From JAWXBT01 sp964523015 (lineage in GTDB: Bacteria > Bdellovibrionota_C > UBA2361 > J135), in the NCBI GenBank assembly GCA_964523015.1, contig CAZFXN010000009.1:1-64000 (forward strand): a stretch of 64,000 nt of DNA, written 5' to 3'. This document shows positions 1 to 7,484 of the stretch, piece by piece. Each line of letters begins with the position of its first letter. Positions within the stretch are counted from its first letter, which is position 1. The notes beneath the pieces were generated by a model. That model searched no databases, was not told where the DNA came from, and saw nothing but the letters and a program-made list of their open reading frames with translations. The translations under genes were made by a program, and so were the position numbers.

Positions 1-16
1 TTCAAGGTCGCAGCTT

Positions 17-35
17 AGTGGAATAAGTGTCCACT
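17..35. promoter_or_regulatory. short stem-loop upstream of the malic enzyme gene
   Basis: A 6-bp perfect stem (AGTGGA / TCCACT) with a 7-nt loop lies about 50 nt ahead of the malic enzyme start. It overlaps a second possible pairing, CCACT-aa-AGTGG. A T-run follows at about 54-61, so it could end an upstream transcript or sit in the leader of the malic enzyme mRNA. The function is not known. Confidence 0.25.
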
Positions 36-82
36 AAAGTGGGGGAAGATCAGTTTTTTTACTTAAATTATTTCGTATCATT

Positions 83-1525
83 ATGTCACACAATGCGAAC
101 AGAGTTAATAAAGCTAACGAAAAAGCATCTGCTGCATATTCAATTACAGTTAAATTAAAAATCACAAATAAACCTGGGCAACTTGCTAAAGTTGTAAATC
201 TCTTGGCAAGTGAAGGGATTAATCTGTCAGAGCTAGCACTCTTAGCAACAGATTTTCATTACAAGCATCGTGAGATAACTATGCATTGTAAAAGTCAGGA
301 ACATTCTTTGCGCATAGTCGAACTTCTAAAAAACATGGATGATATTGTCTTTGAAGAATCTCGAGATGATGTATTTGCTATGCACGTAGGTGGCAAGCTC
401 TCTATTGAACCAAAAATGTATCTTAAAACAAGGGATCATCTCTCTCAGGCCTATACCCCAGGAGTGGCACGAATCTGTACTCATATAGCTGAATATCCTG
501 ATTCCACTTTTGAATATACGATGCGTGGAAATACGGTGGCAGTTGTTACAGATGGTTCTGCAGTTTTAGGACTTGGTAATATTGGACCAAAGGCAGGTCT
601 GCCCGTAATGGAAGGTAAAGCGATGCTCTTTAAACAGTTTGGTGGCCTCAACGCTGTTCCAATCTGTCTAGATACGCAAGATGCACAACAGATAATAGAT
701 ACAGTCACCTACTTAGCTCCTAGTTTTGGAGGAATTAATCTTGAAGATATCTCAGCACCAAGATGCTTTGAAATTGAAACGGAGCTTCAAAAGCGACTTG
801 ATATCCCAGTATTTCATGATGACCAACATGGCACAGCATGTGTGGTATTAGCTGGCCTTATTAATGCTTTGAAAGTTGTTGGCCTGAAGATGCCTAATCT
901 TAAAGTAGTTATTAGTGGAGTAGGGGCAGGTGGGGTTGCGATTGCAAAAACCCTTCATAGTGCTGGTGCCGGAAATATTATCCCATGCGATAGCGAAGGG
1001 ATAATTTATAAAGGTAGAAAATCAGGGATGAACTCGATGAAAGAGGAGATCTTATTATTCGCTAATAAAGAGAATGAAAAGGGAAGTATTCATGATGCCT
1101 TAAGGGGAGCAAATGTTTTTGTTGGAGTTTCTAGACCAGGCGTAATTGAACCAGAAGATCTAAAAATGATGGCAAAAGACTCAATTGTCTTTGCCCTAGC
1201 TAATCCGACACCTGAGATTATGCCCGATCAAGCAAAGGGTTTGGCTAGAATTATAGCAACTGGAAGAAGTGATTTTGCTAATCAGGTAAATAATGTGCTC
1301 TGTTTTCCAGGAATATTTAAAGGAGCGCTTGCTTGCCGGGCCACTCGGATTACCGAGAATATGAAACTGGCAGCAGCTCGAGCGATTGCCGAGGGTATTC
1401 CGGATTCAGAATTAAATGAGGAAAACATTATCCCAGATCCCTTTAATTTGGCAGTTCCTGAACGGGTAGCAACCTTAGTTAGAGAGGCTGCGATTTTAGA
1501 TGGGGTAGCAAGAAAGGTTTCATAA
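83..1525 (+). CDS. NAD(P)-dependent malic enzyme with N-terminal ACT domain
   Basis: Oxidatively decarboxylates malate to pyruvate in the cytoplasm, giving NAD(P)H. The 480-residue protein starts with an ACT regulatory domain (about 20-95), the kind that usually binds amino acids. Malic-enzyme signatures follow: YTPGVA (Tyr124), the [14 protein letters not shown] stretch with lysines at 170 and 179, NLEDI (219-223) binding divalent metal, FHDDQHGT (244-251), and the dinucleotide loop [10 protein letters not shown] (279-288). The fold resembles the short bacterial malic enzymes, and the ACT module suggests allosteric control by an amino acid I cannot name. The stop codon overlaps the next start by one base (TAATG), so the permease gene is translationally coupled. 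Confidence 0.93.
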   Translation: MSHNANRVNKANEKASAAYSITVKLKITNKPGQLAKVVNLLASEGINLSELALLATDFHYKHREITMHCKSQEHSLRIVELLKNMDDIVFEESRDDVFAMHVGGKLSIEPKMYLKTRDHLSQAYTPGVARICTHIAEYPDSTFEYTMRGNTVAVVTDGSAVLGLGNIGPKAGLPVMEGKAMLFKQFGGLNAVPICLDTQDAQQIIDTVTYLAPSFGGINLEDISAPRCFEIETELQKRLDIPVFHDDQHGTACVVLAGLINALKVVGLKMPNLKVVISGVGAGGVAIAKTLHSAGAGNIIPCDSEGIIYKGRKSGMNSMKEEILLFANKENEKGSIHDALRGANVFVGVSRPGVIEPEDLKMMAKDSIVFALANPTPEIMPDQAKGLARIIATGRSDFANQVNNVLCFPGIFKGALACRATRITENMKLAAARAIAEGIPDSELNEENIIPDPFNLAVPERVATLVREAAILDGVARKVS

Positions 1526-2841
1526 TGATCGATCAAATTATCGTTAGTGTAATCTTCCTTGCAGTTTTTATTGCAATTGTCATGGAGAAGGTTGATAAGA
1601 CACTGATTGCTCTTTGTGGAGCAATGATTGTTATATTTTCAGGTTTTATATCCTTTGATAAGGCCGTTAATTCCATAGATTTTGATACTATTGGTCTTCT
1701 TTTAGGGATGATGCTTTTAGTTGAAGCTCTCAGAAGTGTTCACTTATTTGATTGGCTAGCTTTAAAACTTGGAATAGTTACCAAGGGAAATCCGATATTA
1801 ATTTTTTTGATGTTCGGGTTAGCTACTGCCGTAGCCTCAGCATTTCTAGATAATGTAACTACTGTGTTAATCATGGTGCCCCTTGTTATCTCAATTACTT
1901 CACAGATTGGACTAAATTCAAAAACTTATATCTTTACCCTTATTTTTCTATCTAATATTGGTGGAACAGCAACTCTAATCGGTGATCCTCCGAATATCCT
2001 TATTGGATCTCAGGTGCCTGAGTTAACCTTTGGATCCTTTATTCAATTCCTTATTATTCCTGTAGTGATCTCTACTGCCGTAGTTGTAGGGTATATGGCC
2101 TTAAGGCATCGTGAGGATGTCAAGTCTCGAGCTACGAATTTCCCCTGGCTTTTTATGAGCAGCCTGATGTTGCAGCAGATTAAAAGAGAATATTCAGACC
2201 TTACTATTTCAAATGCAACTAAATATAAAGCGACCACAATCTTTTTGATCGTAATGGTTGGATTTTTTTCACATTCGATAACTCATATTGAGCCAGCTGT
2301 TGTGGCATTGGGTGGTGCCGTGATCATGTTACTTGCTTTTCATAAAGATATCGATCTGCATCATCTAATAGCAAAAGTAGAATGGCCGACGTTGCTGTTT
2401 TTTGCAGGATTGTTCATCTTGGTTGGCGCTATGGAGCATGTAGGGGTACTTGATACGATCTCTCATGCATTAATATCTCTGACAGATGATCTTTTAATTT
2501 TGATATTGATTGTTCTATGGGCATCGGCAGTATTGTCGGCCCTAGTTGATAATATTCCTTTTGTTGCTGTTATGATTCCTATAATTAAGCAACTTCAAGC
2601 TAGTGGGCCATTTGCTGAAGAGCCAAAAGCTTACCTATTATGGTGGGCGTTATCATTGGGAGCATGTTTTGGTGGTAACGGATCCATGATTGGTGCGTCA
2701 GCAAATGTAGTCTCCTGTGCGCTTGCCAAAAGTCGCGGAATTGAAATTACATTTAAGGAATTTGTTCGAGAAGCATTTCCGATCACTATTATAAGTATAG
2801 TTATCTCATCAGTTTATCTTACCGTGCTTTATTATTATTAA
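1525..2841 (+). CDS. ArsB/NhaD (ion transporter superfamily) permease
   Basis: A polytopic inner-membrane protein of 438 residues with about 11-12 hydrophobic segments. The SNIGGTATLIGDPPNILIGS signature at about residues 142-161 and a related inverted half near 385-405 (ACFGGNGSMIGASANV) are typical of the ArsB/NhaD/SLC13 ion transporter superfamily. Members move sodium, anions or dicarboxylates; the substrate cannot be read from the sequence. Coupling to the malic enzyme gene makes an organic-acid role attractive, but this is inference. It starts on the ATG that overlaps the malic enzyme stop. Confidence 0.85.
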   Translation: MIDQIIVSVIFLAVFIAIVMEKVDKTLIALCGAMIVIFSGFISFDKAVNSIDFDTIGLLLGMMLLVEALRSVHLFDWLALKLGIVTKGNPILIFLMFGLATAVASAFLDNVTTVLIMVPLVISITSQIGLNSKTYIFTLIFLSNIGGTATLIGDPPNILIGSQVPELTFGSFIQFLIIPVVISTAVVVGYMALRHREDVKSRATNFPWLFMSSLMLQQIKREYSDLTISNATKYKATTIFLIVMVGFFSHSITHIEPAVVALGGAVIMLLAFHKDIDLHHLIAKVEWPTLLFFAGLFILVGAMEHVGVLDTISHALISLTDDLLILILIVLWASAVLSALVDNIPFVAVMIPIIKQLQASGPFAEEPKAYLLWWALSLGACFGGNGSMIGASANVVSCALAKSRGIEITFKEFVREAFPITIISIVISSVYLTVLYYY

Positions 2842-2886
2842 TGAATTTACTTCATTTTTAAAATTTTTTATTAGGAGATTATTTGT

Positions 2887-3897
2887 GTGCCAGCCTTAAT
2901 TGAGATTTTAAATCGCCAACTTATTGAGCTTGATAGGCTTAATGGGGCATCTGCTTTAGCGACTGATGTAAATTTGGCACTCGATAATACGATCGAGGAA
3001 TTTTTTGGTGATAGATCAAGGCAAAATATATTGATTGAGCTATTTGATCTGTATCATACGTTTTTAGATTGTCGGCCTAGAATGCCACATATCGTATCAG
3101 ATTTACAGCGATTGATCTTTTGTTTACATCAAAATGAAAATGCTGGCACAGATGAGCTGAGAACATTAATTAAAGATATTCTTGATGATAATGAAAAGCG
3201 AGTTCAGGCTATGATGAGCTTCATTCCAGATTTTTTTAATACTGAACAATCACTTTTAGTACACTCTCTAAGTTTGCCGATTCAACGCGCTTTTGAGTTT
3301 GTTGCACATGCTGGACAAGGCACATCACGAAATATTGGATCTGCTTTGCCAGGACCATCTTCTATTAAAATTCCCAATGTTTTTATCGCGGATCAAGAGC
3401 CTGCTAAGTCGGCTAGGTTTATCAAGTTGTTTGATCAACTTAAGATCCCATTTGAAGTTATATCTGAATTTGCGGCTTGTCATATCGTACCGAATTTAAA
3501 GGGGGCAATTTTTGGTGGATTAATGTTAACTCCTAAGCATGAAGTGGTTTTAGCCCCTGGATCAACAGCCCTTATCTCTCAGTTAAAAATGGCCAACATT
3601 CCAGTTTATCTTTTTTTAGGTAGTAATAAGTTCAGTTTTTGGGAGCAAGAGACTTCCCCATCTTTTCAAGAAACAAGGCAAAAAAAGCTTGGATCAATTA
3701 ATTATCAAAAAGAAGTTTTCTCTCATGATGTAGTTCAGGACACGCTATTTACAAGTATTCTTACTGAAGTAGGATTTCTTAGCCCAATGGCGCTCAGGGA
3801 TCTTTATATCAAAAAGCAACAGGAATTCTTTCATAATGAAAGGATTCTCTCTTCAATTCCTGTAACAAAGGTTATTTCACCTAAAGCAGATGCTTAG
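2887..3897 (+). CDS. divergent eIF-2B alpha/beta/delta-family protein
   Basis: A soluble protein of 336 residues starting at GTG. The C-terminal half has the pattern of the IF-2B/ribose-1,5-bisphosphate isomerase/MtnA fold: a beta strand with an acidic turn (VFIADQEP, about 166-173), a helix, 'IPFEVISEFAACHIVP' (about 187-202), 'GAIFGGLMLTP' where the family usually has GADAV..NG, and 'IPVYLFLGSNKF' where it has PFYV. The N-terminal half is helical. Several usual catalytic positions of the isomerases are not obvious, so this may be a non-enzymatic member. It follows the permease by 45 nt and its 3' end overlaps the convergent dioxygenase gene by 17 nt. Confidence 0.5.
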   Translation: MPALIEILNRQLIELDRLNGASALATDVNLALDNTIEEFFGDRSRQNILIELFDLYHTFLDCRPRMPHIVSDLQRLIFCLHQNENAGTDELRTLIKDILDDNEKRVQAMMSFIPDFFNTEQSLLVHSLSLPIQRAFEFVAHAGQGTSRNIGSALPGPSSIKIPNVFIADQEPAKSARFIKLFDQLKIPFEVISEFAACHIVPNLKGAIFGGLMLTPKHEVVLAPGSTALISQLKMANIPVYLFLGSNKFSFWEQETSPSFQETRQKKLGSINYQKEVFSHDVVQDTLFTSILTEVGFLSPMALRDLYIKKQQEFFHNERILSSIPVTKVISPKADA

Positions 3898-5050
3898 TGC
3901 TTTCATCTCTATGTTTTGCAAGGTAGGTCATAAAAGGAGTACCTCCAGTTCCTACCTGAGTTGGGTTCGCTAAGCTCGTCTCTTTTTGCTTGTTAATATA
4001 ATTTGCAGCATATCTAAGATGAGTAGAACGAAAAGTTTGAACCTCAGTTATACAGTTATTATATAACTCTTTAATTTTGGGATCATTTTGAGAGACCTTC
4101 ACAACAAAATCTCGAATTGAACTTCGTGCTTCAAGTGCGTTAATAAATGCGTTATGACCAGGTGGCATATAACTTCGCATTTCATTTAAATACTCTCTTA
4201 GCGGATCGTCCTCATGGGATATTCCTAGAAATGCATCAAGCGCCGGAACAATTGAACTCTGTGCCCCAGTTTCCCCACGGAACTTTTGAGGCTTTCCTTC
4301 GTATTCATCTACTCCCTCATATATTAGACCATTTGGGAGTGCTGGATTGTCCTTCCAGCCATGAATATAAGGTCGTACTCGATTATAATAAATATAAGGA
4401 TCGCAATGCTCAGTCATTCGATCCATTATTTTATTAATTGCAGATAAACTACTTAATACTTTAGCTAGTTCACTAGTAAAAGATTCTATATCTTCGGAGT
4501 CATGCGCAGAAAGTACTTTAGGTATAGTATTTATAGCTTCAGCAGCTTTCGCCTCAATATCAATATGTATAAGGATAAACCATTCCTCATCAATGCCACC
4601 TAAGAAATTCTGAAGTAACGCGATGTTTCCTAAAGCTAATGGGCCTATTGGATCAATCCGTCTCCAATTCCATAATGCATATGAAGCATAGGAGAGGACA
4701 GGCGGACGACCAAGTCTTTTTGATAGCTCATACCAAGGGACTGCTAAGCACTGAGGAAGAGTTTCAATTGAGCTTGGCTCACCCCACACATAAGCATGTC
4801 CTAAGTAGGAAAGGATCATCATTCCTCTCTCAACTTCAGGACGGGTAGTAAGAGATGAAGAATCAATTAAAGGAAGCTCATGAAGGATTTTTCTAATTTG
4901 ATCGGTTACTAGAAGTTTTGGTAGATCGTATGCTGCCATCTCCCAAGCAGAAAATTTACTAGGTAACACTTTTAGTGGATCCTGCGGAGGTAAAAATCCT
5001 CTAATAGGATCAATTTCATACTGAGATAATTCTAAAGTAGAGTTAGTCAT
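3881..5050 (-). CDS. indoleamine 2,3-dioxygenase family heme protein
   Basis: Predicted to open the indole ring of tryptophan with O2, giving N-formylkynurenine. The 389-residue protein matches the IDO family across its length: RPPVLSYASYALWNW (about 134-148) in the distal pocket region, FRGETGAQSSIVPALDAFLG (about 257-276), and RSTHLRY with His344 as proximal heme ligand. GTGGTPFMTYL near the C terminus matches the family's GTGGT motif. No other kynurenine pathway gene is adjacent, so it may serve NAD synthesis or tryptophan removal. The substrate within the family is inferred. Confidence 0.85.
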   Translation of the reverse strand: MTNSTLELSQYEIDPIRGFLPPQDPLKVLPSKFSAWEMAAYDLPKLLVTDQIRKILHELPLIDSSSLTTRPEVERGMMILSYLGHAYVWGEPSSIETLPQCLAVPWYELSKRLGRPPVLSYASYALWNWRRIDPIGPLALGNIALLQNFLGGIDEEWFILIHIDIEAKAAEAINTIPKVLSAHDSEDIESFTSELAKVLSSLSAINKIMDRMTEHCDPYIYYNRVRPYIHGWKDNPALPNGLIYEGVDEYEGKPQKFRGETGAQSSIVPALDAFLGISHEDDPLREYLNEMRSYMPPGHNAFINALEARSSIRDFVVKVSQNDPKIKELYNNCITEVQTFRSTHLRYAANYINKQKETSLANPTQVGTGGTPFMTYLAKHRDESTKHLL

Positions 5051-5362
5051 AATTAAATCTTAGGTATTATTGTATCTATGGTTGAGTATCTTCAATGTTT
5101 TGATGCTAAGTAAGATATAAAGGTCACAATCTCTTTATTGATTTGGGGCTGAGCTGAGGCAAAACATCGTTTGATGCAATTTTTAATTGGCACTCACTAA
5201 ATTAAAATGTAACTTTTATACCTATTGGAACGAATCAACGCAGTTAAGATTCGTCCTAGCCTAGTTAGAATAGAAGCCTGTCTCATGTGAGAGTAGATCT
5301 CACATGAGACAGGCTTAAACAAATCAATTTTTCCTAATCTTAAGATGGAGTAGGAGAGCATT
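5051..5362. other. 312-nt divergent spacer between the dioxygenase and the RiPP operon
   Basis: Non-coding and shared by two divergent genes. It holds a 7-bp inverted repeat (ACGAATC at 5230-5236 and GATTCGT at 5248-5254) and, 19 nt further on, the perfect 19-bp hairpin described separately. A purine-rich ribosome site (GGAG/AGGAG, about 5346-5356) precedes the ATG at 5363. I see no convincing sigma-70 or sigma-54 promoter; TTGGCACT near 5188 resembles a -24 box but has no GC dinucleotide at the right distance. Confidence 0.6.
5274..5316. promoter_or_regulatory. perfect 19-bp inverted repeat ahead of the RiPP precursor gene
   Basis: The arms AAGCCTGTCTCATGTGAGA (5274-5292) and its exact reverse complement (5298-5316) are separated by 5 nt. 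The structure ends 46 nt before the hvfA-like start. It has no proper T-run after it, so it looks more like an mRNA leader stem or an operator than a Rho-independent terminator. A 19-bp perfect match cannot be chance at this distance. Confidence 0.75.
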
Positions 5363-5668
5363 ATGAATATTAGATTAAATAAAGGTACCATCGTAGCGAT
5401 AGCGAGTGCTTCGTTAATTGCAAGTGCAGCGAGTGCAACAGAAAATATAGCGATAAGAGATCTTGGATCTGCAGCTAAATTACGCTCTTCGTTAATCTCA
5501 GATATGAATCAGTCATCACCTTATGCTGGATCTGAAGCAAAAGAAGGTGAGGGTAAATGTGGAGAGGGTAAATGTGGAGAGGGAAAATGTGGAGATGAAG
5601 AGAAAAAAGCCGGAGAAGGAAAATGCGGCGAAGGCAAATGTGGTGAAGGCGAGAGTGGAGATGAGTAA
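5363..5668 (+). CDS. hvfA: HvfA-like RiPP metallophore precursor peptide
   Basis: A 101-residue secreted peptide. Residues 1-25 form a signal peptide (positive start, Ala/Ser-rich core, cleavage likely after ASA at 25). A short spacer follows, then five EGKCG repeats at 63-67, 68-72, 73-77, 85-89 and 90-94. A sixth copy, EGESG (95-99), has lost its cysteine. The only cysteines are the five in the repeats. In the HvfA family, cysteines in EGKCG are converted by an MNIO enzyme into thiooxazole-type groups that bind copper. The two following genes are the matching maturase and partner, which supports the call strongly. The length and the leader being a signal peptide both fit the family. Confidence 0.9.
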   Translation: MNIRLNKGTIVAIASASLIASAASATENIAIRDLGSAAKLRSSLISDMNQSSPYAGSEAKEGEGKCGEGKCGEGKCGDEEKKAGEGKCGEGKCGEGESGDE

Positions 5669-5676
5669 GCCTAGGT

Positions 5677-5706
5677 TATCAGTATAACTGACACATTATC
5701 CTGATA
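5677..5706 (+). promoter_or_regulatory. intercistronic stem-loops between precursor and maturase genes
   Basis: Two alternative pairings overlap here: TCAGT-ATA-ACTGA (5679-5691) and TATCAG ... CTGATA (5677-5682 with 5701-5706). They exclude each other. A hairpin after a RiPP precursor gene often lowers read-through so that precursor outnumbers enzyme. The stems are short, so this is tentative. Confidence 0.3.
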
Positions 5707-5715
5707 GGTCATCTT

Positions 5716-6564
5716 ATGAGAACAACAGAGAATAAGTTAAGTGGTGTAGGATTGGGATTTAGAAGGGATCTGGCGGATTACTTTTTAGATTCTAAAACTA
5801 ATGCACCACGTTTTGTTGAGCTTGCTCCAGAAAACTGGATGGAGATAGGTGGCAAGTGGGGTAAGGTACTAAGAGCCGTGGCTGAGCGATATCCAATCAC
5901 CAGCCACGGGCTCTCTCTTTCATTAGGGAGCCCTGAACCAATTGATAAAGAGTTTCTTTCAGGTGTCAAAAAGTTCCTAAAATCATACAACGTCCAGATA
6001 TATTCTGAGCATTTAAGCTTTAATAAGTGTGGTAATGCTCATCTTTATGATCTCTTACCGATCCCATTTTGTGAAGATGCAGTTAAGCATGTCTCTCAAA
6101 GGATAAGAGAGACTCAAGATTTTTTAGGTCGAAAAATTGCAATTGAGAATGTTTCTTACTACACCCCGATTGCCCCTGAAATTGACGAAGCAACTTTTAT
6201 TAGATCTATAGTCGAAGAGTCAGACTGCAACTTGTTACTAGATGTTAATAATGTATATGTTAACGCTTTTAATCATGGCTATGATCCCAAAAGTTTCATT
6301 CAGGCCCTTCCACTTGATAAAGTCGTATATATTCATATGGCTGGACATGAACAGCGAGCCCCCGACCTTATAATTGATACCCATGGCCAGCCAATTATTG
6401 AGCCGGTATTTGACTTATTTGATTGGACTCTAACAAAAATCAGAGAAGTTCCAGTTCTTCTTGAAAGAGATTTTAATTTTCCAAACGCTAAAGAATTAGA
6501 AGGAGAGCTTGGACGATTACAAGCTTTAGTCGATTCTCGCTGGAGTATTCAAAATGCAGCCTGA
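5716..6564 (+). CDS. hvfB: MNIO (DUF692) RiPP maturase, HvfB-like
   Basis: A 282-residue cytoplasmic TIM-barrel enzyme of the multinuclear non-heme iron oxidase family, predicted to oxidise the cysteines of the EGKCG repeats. Likely iron ligands are visible in order: His64 (SHG), Glu98-His99 (SEHLSF), Glu144-Asn145 (ENVSYY), Asp176/Asn178 (LDVNN), His207 and His211 (HMAGH), Asp221 and His223 (DTHG), and Glu250 (LLERDFNFP). This set follows the pattern of MbnB-type enzymes. It lies 47 nt after the precursor gene and overlaps the next gene by 11 nt, so the two enzymes are translationally coupled. Confidence 0.92.
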   Translation: MRTTENKLSGVGLGFRRDLADYFLDSKTNAPRFVELAPENWMEIGGKWGKVLRAVAERYPITSHGLSLSLGSPEPIDKEFLSGVKKFLKSYNVQIYSEHLSFNKCGNAHLYDLLPIPFCEDAVKHVSQRIRETQDFLGRKIAIENVSYYTPIAPEIDEATFIRSIVEESDCNLLLDVNNVYVNAFNHGYDPKSFIQALPLDKVVYIHMAGHEQRAPDLIIDTHGQPIIEPVFDLFDWTLTKIREVPVLLERDFNFPNAKELEGELGRLQALVDSRWSIQNAA

Positions 6565-7342
6565 GAGGCAGTTTCAAAAGTATCAGGAGCTTTTAGCTGA
6601 TTATTGCCGAACCGATCAGTATCACGAACTCCCGGGAGTCACTTCCGAGGAGAGGGTTAGAACCTACCGAAGATTAATTTTTAATGGCTTTGATGATACC
6701 CTAAGAAAAGCTTATCCGATTACTTTTAAAGTCTTAGGAGAGAAAGAATTTTCGGTTCTAGTAAATAAATTTTGTTCAGAATTTCCATCAGGTTCTCCAC
6801 AGTTATGGAAGATGCCACACGATCTTTTGCAATTTGTAGAGCAAAGTAGATATAGCTTAGATCGTTTTCCTTATCTTAGGGATCTTCTTGAATTTGAATG
6901 GGTAGAGATTGAAGTACAGATGATGCCTGATCTTAATAAATCAGGAGATATAGCTAAGGTGAATTTGCCAGTGCAGGATGTTTTAAGGGAGAGGCTAGTT
7001 GTTAATTTGGAACACAAGGTCGTAGAACTTACTTATCCTGTTTTTCGATTGCCTTTGGAACAAATTAAAAAGATTGAAGGCGATCCTAAGCTCCATGCAG
7101 GGAATTATTTTTTGTTAACATTTAGGGATCCACTTACTGATAAAGTGCATTACACTGAACTTAGTTCTTTCTCTCTTTTAGCTCTTGATGCTCTTACCAG
7201 ATTAAATTGTACTGGACTCGAGGCTGTTAAAGAAGCGATGCGTAGTGCTGGCTTGATTGAGAGTGAGAAAATCATGATTGAGGCTGCGAAAATATTTGAA
7301 ACTTTTTTGGATATTGGATTTATCCTTGGGTCCAATAAGTAA
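6554..7342 (+). CDS. hvfC: HvfC-like RiPP maturation partner (DUF2063 N-terminal domain)
   Basis: A protein of 262 residues that follows the MNIO gene with an 11-nt overlap. The N-terminal 100 residues have the DUF2063 pattern: FQKYQELLADYCR, then R..YRRLIFNGFDDTLRKAYP, then VLGEKEFSVLVNKFC. The C-terminal part is a beta-rich domain of the size seen in precursor-recognition partners. In characterised MNIO systems this partner is needed for the enzyme to act on its peptide. There is no separate export gene or DoxX gene in the operon; a DoxX homologue lies more than 31 kb away. Confidence 0.85.
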   Translation: MQPERQFQKYQELLADYCRTDQYHELPGVTSEERVRTYRRLIFNGFDDTLRKAYPITFKVLGEKEFSVLVNKFCSEFPSGSPQLWKMPHDLLQFVEQSRYSLDRFPYLRDLLEFEWVEIEVQMMPDLNKSGDIAKVNLPVQDVLRERLVVNLEHKVVELTYPVFRLPLEQIKKIEGDPKLHAGNYFLLTFRDPLTDKVHYTELSSFSLLALDALTRLNCTGLEAVKEAMRSAGLIESEKIMIEAAKIFETFLDIGFILGSNK

Positions 7343-7484
7343 CACTAACATCATGTAACAATTGACCGTTTTGACCTAATAAGGGTACCAAATTTCTTCC
7401 TAGAAAGAAGTACTTACAGAAATATAGCCTATTTAAGTATAGATTTGTGATATACCGGATGGAAAGCAAAGCAGGCTCATCTCT

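Noticed and set aside
5180..5205. Sigma-54 promoter with TTGGCACT
   Set aside because: The -24 half is good but no GC occurs 10 nt downstream of the GG.
5227..5255. ECF-sigma-like promoter GGAAC ... CGTCC before the metallophore operon
   Set aside because: The spacing is 20 nt instead of about 16-17, and the two elements are explained by an inverted repeat.
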